NCBI GenBank assembly: GCA_903860985.1 | Contig: CAIOSO010000033.1 | Span: forward strand, 1 to 64,000 | Length of the DNA stretch: 64,000 bases | Source of the DNA: an uncultured Flavobacteriales bacterium | GTDB taxonomy: Bacteria > Bacteroidota > Bacteroidia > Flavobacteriales_D > Crocinitomicaceae | Direction of reading: 5' to 3' | Part shown: positions 1-10,109 of the stretch, in pieces | Position numbering within the stretch: position 1 is the stretch's first letter | How the letters are laid out: each line of letters begins with the position of its first letter | Program-made: the position numbers and the translations under genes | The notes under the pieces: model-generated | The model's database searches: none | What the model was told of the DNA's origin: nothing | The model's input: the letters and a program-made list of their open reading frames with translations, nothing else

Positions 1-1217
1 GTATTGTAAGCTCTAGCTAAACGTGTAATGGAGTCCAAAAGAATACATACATCGTGGCCACATTCTACCAATCGTTTTGCTTTTTCAAGCACCATATTCG
101 CCACTTTTACGTGTCGTTCCGCTGGTTCATCGAAAGTAGAGGCAATCACTTCGGCTTTGACACTTCTCGCCATGTCTGTAACCTCCTCAGGACGCTCATC
201 GATTAAAAGAACAATTAAATAGGTTTCTGGATGATTAGCTGCAATTGCATTTGCCACATCCTTCAATAACATCGTTTTACCGGTCTTAGGCTGCGCAACA
301 ATCATTCCGCGTTGTCCTTTACCAATTGGTGCAAAAAGATCCATGACACGTGTCGACAATGTCTCTTGTGCATGTCCAGTTAGTTTAAATTTCTCCGAAG
401 GGAATAATGGAGTTAAATATTGGAAAGGTACTCTATCGCGAATATAAGAAGGATGACGTCCGTTAATGGATTCCACTTTCACCAACGGGAAGAATTTCTC
501 TCCTTCTTTTGGTGGACGTATGCTTCCTTTTACTGTATCACCTGTTTTTAATCCAAATAATTTGATTTGATTCTGAGAAACATAAATATCATCCGGAGAC
601 GGTAAATAGTTGTAGTCAGAAGAACGCAAGAATCCAAATCCTTCTTGAATCACTTCCAAAACACCTTCTGCTGAAACAATTCCAACTAAATCGTAGTTTG
701 ATTCATCTGCTTTTTCCGTAGATTCAACCGGGGTATTTCGCTGATGCTGTGGCCGTTGTTGATTCGGATTCTGATTTTGATTTTGATTCGGGTTCTGATT
801 CGGGTTTTGCTGACGGTTGTTATCGCGTCTATTTTGTTGATTATTCGGTGTTTCTCCTTGTGGAGTATTGCGTTCCGTGCGTTCGTGACGGTGAACGGGC
901 TTTTTAGCCTCAGAGCTTGACTCTTCTAAAGTTTCTTCTGAAGGCGCTTGATTTTCTGTAGATATTTCAGCAGTAGGTGCCTCCACGATTTGACGAATTC
1001 TGGGTTTGCGTTCGATTCGTGCAGGTCGATCGGTTTTTTCTTCCTTTACCTCCACAGATTCAGTAGAATTTGTTGGCACTTCCGCACGTACTTCTTTGCC
1101 CGCAATTTGTTCAACGAGTTCCGTTTTTTTCAATAATTCACTATTTTCTATTCCGAGGGATTGTGCCATAGCACGAAGGTCTGAGATTTTTTTTGTCTCT
1201 AATGTTTTACGATCCAT
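1..1217 (-). CDS. rho: Transcription termination factor Rho (partial; C-terminus runs off the window start) with a long disordered N-terminal region
   Basis: Reverse-strand translation from ATG at 1217 begins [23 protein letters not shown] and the window edge encodes ...[18 protein letters not shown], typical of the Rho ATPase core. An N/Q/P-rich linker lies between. Confidence 0.93.
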   Translation of the reverse strand, partial: MDRKTLETKKISDLRAMAQSLGIENSELLKKTELVEQIAGKEVRAEVPTNSTESVEVKEEKTDRPARIERKPRIRQIVEAPTAEISTENQAPSEETLEESSSEAKKPVHRHERTERNTPQGETPNNQQNRRDNNRQQNPNQNPNQNQNQNPNQQRPQHQRNTPVESTEKADESNYDLVGIVSAEGVLEVIQEGFGFLRSSDYNYLPSPDDIYVSQNQIKLFGLKTGDTVKGSIRPPKEGEKFFPLVKVESINGRHPSYIRDRVPFQYLTPLFPSEKFKLTGHAQETLSTRVMDLFAPIGKGQRGMIVAQPKTGKTMLLKDVANAIAANHPETYLIVLLIDERPEEVTDMARSVKAEVIASTFDEPAERHVKVANMVLEKAKRLVECGHDVCILLDSITRLARAYN

Positions 1218-1333
1218 TAATGATTGTGTATGTAAATAACGTGTGATTTTGGAGATGCTTGAACCGAAGGTTCGCAAGAATATACCGCAAGTTTACTAAA
1301 AATTGTTTATTCAAGCACCATTTTCTGAGAAAA

Positions 1334-2596
1334 CTATGTTTTTCTTTTCTTCTTTTTCGCAGCGGGGAATAGTATGTTGTTTAAAATCAAGCGATAACCT
1401 GGTGAGTTTGGGTGTAAACTTAAATCAGTGTATGGATCCCCAACGTAATGCTGGTAATCTTCCGGGTCGTGTCCGCCGTAAAAAGTCCAAGTTCCTTGAC
1501 CCATTTCACCGTGAATATAGCGTGCGGTATTCGCCGCTTTGTTTTCGCCAAGAATTAGTACATTCGATTTAATTAGTTCTTTTCTGAAATCCGTTGTTTG
1601 ACCCATGAATCCATTTACGACGTCAACGTGACATTGCGTTAACATTGTTGGAACAACGTCCCACTTTGCAGAGAAATCGAACAAGGTAAATTGATCCATT
1701 TTTTGAGTAATCTGTCCTTTTATGCGCAGGTCACTGGCATCGATGTCACTGTATTCATATACCATTGGATCTTGAATGAGGTGAAAATCTTGAAAGGCAA
1801 ATGTTTGATTAAAGTTGAGTTTGTCTTGCGCCCTTGAATCTGCCGGATCTCCATCGAAAACGGCGGCACATAGGTCTACTCCTTGAGCTGCCAACGCAAT
1901 ATCGAAACTGTCTGTCCCACTGCACATCGTGAACAAGAATCCACCCCCGATGACAAAATTCTTTAAGTTTTGCGCCACAGCTAATTTCAGTTCAGAAACT
2001 TTATTAAATCCAAGCATTTTTGCATTTTTCTCTGCGACAGCCACCTGTTCTTGATACCAAGCTTGATAACGCGCGTTCGCATAAAACTTACCGTATTGTC
2101 CTGTAAAATCTTCGTGGTGTAAATGCAACCAATCGTATTTAGGTAAAAGTCCCATCACGATGGCGGAATCATAAATTTTATCATACGGAATCTCCGCATA
2201 TTCTAAAACCAAAGTCACGGCATCATCCCACGGTTGCTTGTTCGGTGGCGTATACACGGCGATTTTCGGCGCTTTTTCCAACTGAACAATCTCCATGTTC
2301 ACTTCAGGATTAGAAATTTCTGTCCGAATTTGATTCACTTGTCCTTCTGCCAATACTTGGTAACGCACATTTCGAATGATCAGTTCCTCCTCCAATGATT
2401 TTAAATGTGGAACAAGAAAAGATCCTCCACGGTAATTCAATAACCATTCAACCGTTACATTGTGTTCAAGACAATAAAACGCAATGCCGTACGCTTTTAA
2501 ATGATCAGTTTGCGCTTCATCCATTGGGATAAGTAACTGTGTACTTCTTCCAACGAGGGAAATAAATAAAAGAAAGGAGAGAAGAAATAAACGCAT
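1334..2596 (-). CDS. Secreted protein of the family usually labelled 'asparagine synthetase B' in Bacteroidota
   Basis: 420-aa ORF with signal peptide (MRLFLLSFLLFISLVGRS) followed by LLIPMDEAQTDHLKAYGIAFY, recognised from the Bacteroidota family. No AsnB catalytic motifs seen. Confidence 0.6.
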   Translation of the reverse strand: MRLFLLSFLLFISLVGRSTQLLIPMDEAQTDHLKAYGIAFYCLEHNVTVEWLLNYRGGSFLVPHLKSLEEELIIRNVRYQVLAEGQVNQIRTEISNPEVNMEIVQLEKAPKIAVYTPPNKQPWDDAVTLVLEYAEIPYDKIYDSAIVMGLLPKYDWLHLHHEDFTGQYGKFYANARYQAWYQEQVAVAEKNAKMLGFNKVSELKLAVAQNLKNFVIGGGFLFTMCSGTDSFDIALAAQGVDLCAAVFDGDPADSRAQDKLNFNQTFAFQDFHLIQDPMVYEYSDIDASDLRIKGQITQKMDQFTLFDFSAKWDVVPTMLTQCHVDVVNGFMGQTTDFRKELIKSNVLILGENKAANTARYIHGEMGQGTWTFYGGHDPEDYQHYVGDPYTDLSLHPNSPGYRLILNNILFPAAKKKKRKT

Positions 2597-2599
2597 GGT

Positions 2600-4156
2600 T
2601 TAGAAAGGATTTTCGTCAGCACCACTGTTGTCAAATATGTCTGAGTCCTCACCTTCATCCATTTTACTCTTAATCGTATAGGTGTTCGAGTCCTGGTTAA
2701 ATGAGTTTAAACCGGCGTTATTGTTATTCCCAGCGATATCCAATTCTGGAACTTCATGTAAGTTTTCAAAACGCGCGTATTCTGGAACGAAACGTAATTG
2801 AACAGAATCCAATGCCCCGTTTCTATGTTTGGCAATGATGATTTCACCAATACCATGTAACGAATTCCCATCGTCGTCTTGGGTGATGTTATAGTATTCG
2901 GGACGGTAAATGAACGATACAATATCTGCATCCTGCTCAATCGCACCAGATTCACGTAAGTCGGATAACATCGGTTTTTTATCACCACCACGTGTTTCCA
3001 CGGATCGACTTAGCTGAGATAATGCAATAATTGGGACATTCAATTCTTTCGCAATTTCTTTAATGGATCGAGAGATAGTGGATATTTCTTGCTCTCTGTT
3101 ACCACCGCCTTTTCCATCTTTTGCGGACATCAATTGAAGGTAATCGATGATGATCATTTCGATGTTGTGCTGTGCCTTTAAACGACGACATTTTGCGCGA
3201 AAATCGAAAATACTGATACCAGGTGTGTCATCGATAAAAATAGGCGCTGTTGCCAATTTGGTGATGCGCGAGTGCAGTTGTTGGAATTCGTGTTCCTTCA
3301 AATCGCCTTTTCGCAGTTTTTCGGCAGAAAGTCGCGATTCGCTGGCAATTAAACGTTTTACTAATTGAACCGAGGACATCTCCAAGGAGAATATAGCAAC
3401 CCCCATGTTGTAGTCAACTGCCGAATTTCTGGCCATGGAAAGGACAAATGCCGTTTTCCCCATACCTGGACGCGCAGCCAATACAATCATGTCGGAACGT
3501 TGCCATCCGGAAGTAATTTTATCTAAGCCATGGAATCCGGTTGGAACTCCAGAAACACCATCAGAATTTTGAGATGCTTTTTCAATTTCTTGAATGGCTT
3601 CGCGAACAACCGTTTGCATGGTGCTTACTTGTTTGCTCATGTTATTCTCGGCAATGAGAAATAAGTCTGATTCTGCGGCATTCAATAAATCAAAAACATC
3701 ACGTGTTTCATCGTAGGCATCGCGGATTATTTCACTGCTGACACGAATTAATTCGCGTTTGATGAATTTCTCTGATATGATGCGGGCGTGATGTTGAATG
3801 TGTGCGGAAGATGCAACCCGATTGGTTAATCCCGCAATATAAGCTGCACCACCAGCCGCTTCCAATTCTCCATTTTTCTGAAGACGAGAAGTAACCGTGA
3901 CTAGATCAATTGGATTTGTCGTTGCAAATAATTCATGGATAGCCTTGTAAATAAATTGATGCTTGGGATCGTAAAAACTATTCTGATTCAAGATATCAAT
4001 GGTGTCATTCACCGCATTCTTTTCCAACATCATTGCGCCTAGCACAACTTGTTCAATATCAACTGCTTGAGGAGGTATTCTTCCAAGTTCGTTGATCAGT
4101 TGACCTTGTGTTTTTAAGCGTGTAATTGGTTTACGAATGTTATCGGGATTGTCCAT
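2600..4156 (-). CDS. dnaB: Replicative DNA helicase DnaB
   Basis: 518 aa with PPQAVDIEQVVLGAMMLE, the Walker A AARPGMGKTAFVLSMARN, and IIIDYLQLM...EISTISRSIKEIAKELNVPIIALSQLSR. Confidence 0.97.
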   Translation of the reverse strand: MDNPDNIRKPITRLKTQGQLINELGRIPPQAVDIEQVVLGAMMLEKNAVNDTIDILNQNSFYDPKHQFIYKAIHELFATTNPIDLVTVTSRLQKNGELEAAGGAAYIAGLTNRVASSAHIQHHARIISEKFIKRELIRVSSEIIRDAYDETRDVFDLLNAAESDLFLIAENNMSKQVSTMQTVVREAIQEIEKASQNSDGVSGVPTGFHGLDKITSGWQRSDMIVLAARPGMGKTAFVLSMARNSAVDYNMGVAIFSLEMSSVQLVKRLIASESRLSAEKLRKGDLKEHEFQQLHSRITKLATAPIFIDDTPGISIFDFRAKCRRLKAQHNIEMIIIDYLQLMSAKDGKGGGNREQEISTISRSIKEIAKELNVPIIALSQLSRSVETRGGDKKPMLSDLRESGAIEQDADIVSFIYRPEYYNITQDDDGNSLHGIGEIIIAKHRNGALDSVQLRFVPEYARFENLHEVPELDIAGNNNNAGLNSFNQDSNTYTIKSKMDEGEDSDIFDNSGADENPF

Positions 4157-4251
4157 GAAACAAATATACGGATTCGAAAATCATCCTTCTATTGTCGGAT
4201 TCAATTTCTTATGAAAAAGATGTGAAAGGTACTTATGAACAATTGTTAATA

Positions 4252-4911
4252 TCACTTCAATTCCAATAGGGCCTTTTTCGTTCCAATATGGCAAGTAATG
4301 TAGTCGATTTCTTTTTTCGGACTTCTTGCGGGTGAATGAGATCGACCATAAAAGATGATTTGAAGGTGGAGTTTGTTCCAAGATTCTCTAGGAAAGAGTG
4401 CCTTTGCATCCTTTTCCGTTTGAACGACGTTTTTTCCTGATGTCAAACCCCATCGTGTCAGTAAACGGTGAATGTGCGTATCCACTGGAAAAGCGGGATG
4501 TCCAAATGCCTGCGACATCACCACAGATGCGGTTTTATGTCCGACACCTGGCATGGCTTCCAAGGCTTCAAATGAATTGGGTACTTGTCCTTTGTGTTCG
4601 TTTAAAATCATGTGGGACAAGGTCCAAATGGCGTATGCTTTTTTAGGTGATAGTCCACACGGACGAATGATTGCCTGAATTTCTTCCATACTTAGGGTAA
4701 TCATATCGGTTGGATTCGAAGCTTTGGCAAAAAGTAATGGGGTGATTTTATTCACGCGCTCATCGGTGCATTGTGCCGAAAGCAATACAGCGATTAATAA
4801 GGTGTATGCGTCGTCGTGATCCAAGGGTATAGGTGTTTCCGGATAGATTTTACTCAATTCCGACATCACATAATGTGCTTTTTCTTTTTTCGTCATTTCA
4901 ATAAAAACCAA
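4252..4911 (-). CDS. nth: Endonuclease III (DNA glycosylase/AP lyase)
   Basis: 219 aa with [40 protein letters not shown] and [15 protein letters not shown] (HhH-GPD). Confidence 0.93.
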   Translation of the reverse strand: MVFIEMTKKEKAHYVMSELSKIYPETPIPLDHDDAYTLLIAVLLSAQCTDERVNKITPLLFAKASNPTDMITLSMEEIQAIIRPCGLSPKKAYAIWTLSHMILNEHKGQVPNSFEALEAMPGVGHKTASVVMSQAFGHPAFPVDTHIHRLLTRWGLTSGKNVVQTEKDAKALFPRESWNKLHLQIIFYGRSHSPARSPKKEIDYITCHIGTKKALLELK

Positions 4912-5737
4912 GTGTGAATAAATGATACCAGCGGTCCTCCGTCGCTAAAAAATAAAGCATCAGGATCCCACTCACGTAACGTGAAAAATAAGACCCCATG
5001 ATGAAAAAGGCATCCTTTTTTTTGTACATAATAAAAATAAAAGGAACGAGGAAAAAAGGAAACAACACAAATTGCGCCCAATAAAAACTAAAATGAATGG
5101 GTATTTTCTGCAAAAAATTTTGACTTTGCGAGTAGACAGCGGTAGATTGATGTAGCATCGCCGTTTTTTCGATGGTGATAAACGGATTGATGTCGAAGAA
5201 ACGATTGGAAAAGGCATTTAAAAAAAAGTGATCGCCATTTTTTGTTACTGCTAAACTCACTAGATTCCCATTCATGCTTTGATAGACTTCTGTGGAGTAG
5301 GAGGTAATGACTCCGGGAACTTGGTGCTTTGGCAATATGAGGTCCAGGCATAAAACGATGAGAATGATCATGCCCGTATACGCTATAATGCGGTGTAACA
5401 AAAATACGGGTCCAGTTTGTAAGCGGACATACAATTTCGCTAGTTCTTCCTCTTCTTTTTTCTTTCGAGCTTGAAATTGTTGCCGTGCATGTGCTTGATA
5501 TTCGGCATACCGCGTTTGGAATGGTTGCGCGGCTTGTTCGGTATATTCAATCTCTTCAATTGTTCCGGACATTAAAATTTCGTACGCTTCTTGAATTTCA
5601 ATGAATGTTTTTTCCGCATCCGCATCCTTGTTCACATCGGGATGGTATTTCTTCACTAATTTCCGATAACGCTTGCGGATTTCATCCTCACTCGCTCCTG
5701 GTTTTAGACCAAAAATTTTATAAGCTGAGCCACGCAT
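4898..5737 (-). CDS. DnaJ-domain membrane protein
   Basis: J-domain [33 protein letters not shown] followed by hydrophobic segments. Start taken at the internal Met (MRGSAYK) because the ORF-track start overlaps menE by about 65 nt. Confidence 0.8.
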   Translation of the reverse strand: MRGSAYKIFGLKPGASEDEIRKRYRKLVKKYHPDVNKDADAEKTFIEIQEAYEILMSGTIEEIEYTEQAAQPFQTRYAEYQAHARQQFQARKKKEEEELAKLYVRLQTGPVFLLHRIIAYTGMIILIVLCLDLILPKHQVPGVITSYSTEVYQSMNGNLVSLAVTKNGDHFFLNAFSNRFFDINPFITIEKTAMLHQSTAVYSQSQNFLQKIPIHFSFYWAQFVLFPFFLVPFIFIMYKKKDAFFIMGSYFSRYVSGILMLYFLATEDRWYHLFTLGFY

Positions 5738-6728
5738 CTGCTGCCGTTTGTTCAAAGGTGAGTGTTCGTTGTATTTTTCCACTTGCTGTTAAAATCATCG
5801 TAGCTGATTGAGTAAATTTTGGTATTTCATGGGAAGAAAAATACGGGACAAGGTCTATTTTTTTGAGTGAACAAGGTTCTTCTGTCACCAAAACGAGTGC
5901 CTCTCCCCAAAGTGGATGTGGGATAGAATGCAGGAAAAACCGACCTGAAATATAGGTGGAAAGTCGCTGTTCTAATGCTTCGGGATGTATCTTTTTTCCA
6001 CCAGAATTAATCACAAAGTCTGTTCGTCCCTTCCATAAAAATGCCTGTTCACTCAATAATTCCACTGCATCGGTTGTTTGAATAGCTTGTGATTGTAATT
6101 CAGGATAATGGATTGTTAAACAGTTATCTGTGGTCGTGGTAAAACGAATTCCAGGTAAGGCTTGATAAGCGGTCTCTTTGCCTATTTCTCGAAGTGCAAC
6201 ATGCGACACCGTTTCCGTCATCCCGTAACTTTGATAGGCCTTAATTCCATGAAAAAGAAGTTGCTCACTTAATTCCATCGAAATGTCAGCTCCTCCAATC
6301 AAGATGTTTTGTACGGTTTTAAGTTTGGATAATGAAGATGGATTCTTGAGGATATGCGCCAATTGCGTAGGGACTAATGCCACAAAATCAATCGGTTCCG
6401 CGAGCTGTTCGAGTGGATCTAAGGATGGTTCTGTAATGTACACTGTGTAGTTTCCAACGAGGGCTCTCACGAGCATCATTTTACCTCCAATGGAATCCGG
6501 AGACAAACAAAGCAAGGCTTTCGTGCTTTTTTGCAAATGGAAAAATGCATGTGTTTTTTGAGCGGAAACGATCAATTGTGCTTTCGTAAAATGAAGTACT
6601 TTGGGATTTCCTGTCGAGCCGGATGTTTGAATGCTGAATGGAGCCTCATCTTCCCATTGCCGACAGAATAACTCGACTTTGGACCTGCTATCCTCTTTCA
6701 GTTGAATCGATTGAAATAACGGATGCAT
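5718..6728 (-). CDS. menE: AMP-dependent acyl-CoA synthetase, O-succinylbenzoate-CoA ligase-like
   Basis: 336 aa with [37 protein letters not shown] and [20 protein letters not shown]. Confidence 0.75.
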   Translation of the reverse strand: MHPLFQSIQLKEDSRSKVELFCRQWEDEAPFSIQTSGSTGNPKVLHFTKAQLIVSAQKTHAFFHLQKSTKALLCLSPDSIGGKMMLVRALVGNYTVYITEPSLDPLEQLAEPIDFVALVPTQLAHILKNPSSLSKLKTVQNILIGGADISMELSEQLLFHGIKAYQSYGMTETVSHVALREIGKETAYQALPGIRFTTTTDNCLTIHYPELQSQAIQTTDAVELLSEQAFLWKGRTDFVINSGGKKIHPEALEQRLSTYISGRFFLHSIPHPLWGEALVLVTEEPCSLKKIDLVPYFSSHEIPKFTQSATMILTASGKIQRTLTFEQTAADAWLSL

Positions 6729-6730
6729 GA

Positions 6731-8451
6731 TCAGTATTCGATGTCCAAATTGAACAGGTTTTTCAAGGTATGCAGATTCGGGTTCTTCCGAGCAAGCGCA
6801 TTAAACTTATCTTTCCCTGTCAAAAACTTCGTTTCTTTTTCTGGTTCATTGCTCATGGATAATTGAATGTCCACGTGAAAGTTTTGTAAACTTTTTCGCA
6901 TGAATTCAATAAATCCCACCAACTCCGCATGGATATAATCCATCTGAACTTGATTGTCAACCACGATTCCCAAAACTTCTTCACTGATCAACACTGGATC
7001 GCGTTTGATTAAGGCATTATAGAAGGTCTCTAATCCATTTTCTTTAACGACATACGCATACTGTTTCCAGTACATTTTAACATGTTCAATGCTAAATCCC
7101 TCCCTCGGTTGGTCCTCTAAATTTCCTTGTTGCTGGGACTCCTTAATTTTCTCAATGGAATCTTTGATGGAAATATGTTTCGTGGAGATAACGCCTTGTG
7201 GACTGGTGAGGACCTTGTTTTCTACGTTTTCAACAACGGGTTTGCTTGCAACGACAGCTGGTTTGTTGACAGGTGCTGAAGCGTTTGATTTTCGTAATGT
7301 TTGGGTTGGAAAAGGCAGAATAACAACGCTATCCGTCAGTCCTTTTTTTTTTCAGACTCTTGTTTTAATGAACAGAGTTGCATGAGTGCTACTTCAATCA
7401 ACAAACGTTGATTTTTGGAGGATTTATAATCGACATCTGTTTTACTTAGAATCGTTAAGGCTCTCATGATGCGTGTTGCTTCAATTTCCTTCGACTGTTC
7501 GACAAATCGTTGTCGTATCGTTTCTGGAACTTCCAATAAATTGGATGTTCGCGCATCCTTGCACACCAATAAATTGCGCAGGTGTTCCGCTAGTCCAACA
7601 ACAAAGTTTTGTCCATCGAATCCTTTTTCAAATACGTCATTCAAGATCAATAAGGACACTGAAATGTCTTCTTTCTCCGCCGCATCCATTACTTTGAAGT
7701 AATATTCGTAATCGAGGATGTTTAGGTTGTCTAATACGTCCTTGTAGGTTAATGTTGTTCCCGCAAAGGTGACAATTTGATCAAAAATGGATAAAGCGTC
7801 TCTTAATGCGCCATCTGCTTTCATCGCAATTTGATGCAAGGCTTCAGGGTCCGCAGAAACACCTTCCTTCGTCGCTATTTGAGCCAAATGATCAGCGATG
7901 TCCTTTACGCGAATTCTGCTAAAATCAAAGATTTGACAGCGTGAAAGGATGGTAGGAATGATTTTATGTTTTTCCGTCGTTGCCAAAATGAAAATGGCAT
8001 GCTTCGGTGGCTCCTCTAATGTTTTCAAAAATGCGTTAAATGCACTATTTGACAACATGTGAACCTCATCGATGATGTATATTTTGTGGGTACCTATTTG
8101 CGGTGCAATGCGCACTTGATCAATTAGGTTTCGGATGTCATCAACGGAGTTGTTCGATGCCGCATCTAATTCATATATGTTTAATGAATTTCCCGTGTGA
8201 AAGGATAAACATGAATCACATTGATCACAGGCCTCTATTTGCTCCGTAGGATGGAAACAATTAATGGTCTTCGCTAATATTCGGGCAGTAGTTGTTTTTC
8301 CCACACCACGTGAACCACAGAATAAAAAAGCTTGTGCTAGGTGTTCACTTTTAATGGCATTCTTGAGCGTGTTCGTAATCGTATGCTGTCCAACAACCGT
8401 GTCAAAGGTTTGTGGACGATATTTGCGGGCAGAAACGACAAAATCACTCAT
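6731..8451 (-). CDS. dnaX: DNA polymerase III subunit gamma/tau, predicted frameshift-joined product (573 aa) across the A10 tract at 7343-7352; the 0-frame product ends at 7336 (371 aa)
   Basis: The N-terminal ORF is the classical DnaX clamp-loader ATPase (SRGVGKTTTARILAKTINC, CDQCDSC zinc module, LKTLEEPPKHAIFILATTE). After TCTGAAAAAAAAAAGGACTGA, the -1 frame is open through 7075 and continues as the 114-aa ORF MYWKQYAYVV...NLFNLDIEY, resembling the Bacteroidota tau C-terminus. Confidence 0.85.
7343..7352 (-). promoter_or_regulatory. Candidate slippery site: A10 homopolymer in dnaX containing an in-frame A AAA AAG heptamer
   Basis: Minus-strand sequence GAG TCT GAA AAA AAA AAG GAC TGA; the -1 frame reads GAA AAA AAA AAA GGA CTG ACG with no stop until 6731. 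Confidence 0.75.
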
Positions 8452-8481
8452 GGAACAAATATACCGTTTAAATTCTAAATG

Positions 8482-10044
8482 TCAATGCTTGATGAGGTGA
8501 TATTGATACCGTTTTTCTGGCGAAATGATCAGTAATTGATAACTTCCCGTTGGTATCGATTCAAAATAGAGCAGAGACGATTCAATTTTGCCAATTTGAA
8601 CGGACTTCCCTTCCGTTGACATCAAATAAAAATCGGAACCGATGAATTCATTGGGAATAGAAAGTTCAGTACTTACTGGATTCGGAAATACCATTCGCTC
8701 TGGCTCTGGCAAACGAACGATCTGATTTGTTGAGTCATAAATCCCTCGTTTGGTAAAATAGATTTTCAAACTTCCAGATCGGACATCTCCCCAAATCACG
8801 TTTAAGGTATCATTTTCCAAAATCACATGCATAAAGTCATTTCCTGAATCCTCTAAGATGGGCTGGTGATTTACCGCTTGATCGCTCACACTGAAATCGT
8901 TCATCCATACACCTGTTGATTGATTTCTTACCGTACAGTAAATTTCACTCGGCACGGAGTAGCCGCTAGCACTGGCATTTCTTCGATCGCGCCAACAAAC
9001 AGCCAAATCTCCATTCGTGGCGTAATCTGCCCAAACGAGGTCTTGTATTTTACCATTTCCTGCGGGATCTTGATTGATCCGAAATGGACTCGACCAACTT
9101 TGACCATTGTTACTTGTTTCAATGAAGGCAATATCTGTTTCTCCAAAAACGTCCGACAAAAAGAAATAACTTAATTGACTAGCATTGCTCGGATGTGCGA
9201 TTAATAAAGGTCCAGCTTTCACTAAGCTATTTGTAGTCCCAAATCCTTGTCCTTGAAAAGCGACGTCGTACGTGAACGTTTGACCTTGATTATTCGATTG
9301 TGCTCGTATGAGTCGAGGCAAGATACTCTGACTCGGAAGGTAGCTTGGATAAAGTGCCGTGAATCTTCCATCTGCGTTAACAACTGGTGATGCTAAAGGC
9401 TGAGTGATGACCGATCCTGCCAAAAATCCACTCGCGTCTAATAATCCAGATTGAAATGATTGTCCACCATCGGTGCTTACCGAAATGTATGGGTGATACG
9501 GAGGGACAACAATACTTGGTTGATTCGCATTGACGTTGGTCACGTAAATGGTTCCGCTACTTGGACCACTTGTTTGATCAATGCTCATCCATGGGCGATC
9601 AATACACGCTTGATTCGGACAGCTTTCAATGGACAGAACTTCCACTGGATTCCCCCAGTTTAGTCCACCGTCCACTGATTTACGAACAAGCACTTTTCCA
9701 CCTGAAAAATTCACGTTGTCATAATCGATGTAGCACATAAAAACGGATCCGTTGGCATCATAACCGAGAGATACGTCCGCACTCGAATACGTGGAAACGA
9801 TGTGTCCTTGCCATATTGGAGTAGACCAGGTACTTCCACCATTCGTTGAAACGGAACTTTTGATCGTGACTTTGTTGTTGAATTGAAGACCCATCCATGC
9901 AGCAACGAGGTGTTGTGAATTGTTGGGGTCCATGCATAAGTAAGGTTCACCTTCGAATAAATTTCCTTCAGAAACCAATTCGTTTTGTGCGAATAGAACA
10001 AGGCATGACAGGGAAAGAAAATAGGTGAGAATCCATGTTTTCAT
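8482..10044 (-). CDS. Secreted BNR/sialidase-like beta-propeller protein with T9SS C-terminal sorting domain
   Basis: Signal peptide MKTWILTYFLSLSCLVLFAQ, repeated S.DGG.(T/S)W-type motifs (VSTNGGSTWSTP, KSVDGGLNWGNP, VSTDGGQSFQS, ETSNNGQSWSSP), and C-terminal VFPNPVSTELSIP...SIPTGSYQLLI. Confidence 0.8.
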   Translation of the reverse strand: MKTWILTYFLSLSCLVLFAQNELVSEGNLFEGEPYLCMDPNNSQHLVAAWMGLQFNNKVTIKSSVSTNGGSTWSTPIWQGHIVSTYSSADVSLGYDANGSVFMCYIDYDNVNFSGGKVLVRKSVDGGLNWGNPVEVLSIESCPNQACIDRPWMSIDQTSGPSSGTIYVTNVNANQPSIVVPPYHPYISVSTDGGQSFQSGLLDASGFLAGSVITQPLASPVVNADGRFTALYPSYLPSQSILPRLIRAQSNNQGQTFTYDVAFQGQGFGTTNSLVKAGPLLIAHPSNASQLSYFFLSDVFGETDIAFIETSNNGQSWSSPFRINQDPAGNGKIQDLVWADYATNGDLAVCWRDRRNASASGYSVPSEIYCTVRNQSTGVWMNDFSVSDQAVNHQPILEDSGNDFMHVILENDTLNVIWGDVRSGSLKIYFTKRGIYDSTNQIVRLPEPERMVFPNPVSTELSIPNEFIGSDFYLMSTEGKSVQIGKIESSLLYFESIPTGSYQLLIISPEKRYQYHLIKH

Positions 10045-10062
10045 GGAGTTAAAGTTAAAAAA

Positions 10063-10092
10063 AAATGCCATCCGAAGTGGATGGCATTTCAA
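10063..10092 (-). terminator. Rho-independent terminator downstream of the M16 peptidase pair
   Basis: Inverted repeat ATGCCATCC-gaagt-GGATGGCAT flanked by A/T runs. Confidence 0.8.
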
Positions 10093-10109
10093 AAAAAATC
10101 GAGTGAATA

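Noticed and set aside
4893-5351. Alternative minus-strand ORFs (62-87 aa) inside the DnaJ-domain gene
   Set aside because: Out-of-frame AT-rich ORFs within a gene supported by a clear J-domain.
6731-7075. Treating the 114-aa ORF as an independent small gene
   Set aside because: The same frame is open upstream to the A10 tract and its content resembles a tau C-terminus, so it is better read as the 3' part of dnaX.
7089-7385. 98-aa plus-strand ORF in the dnaX gap
   Set aside because: It is the antisense of the open -1-frame linker of tau, with no family resemblance or ribosome-binding context.
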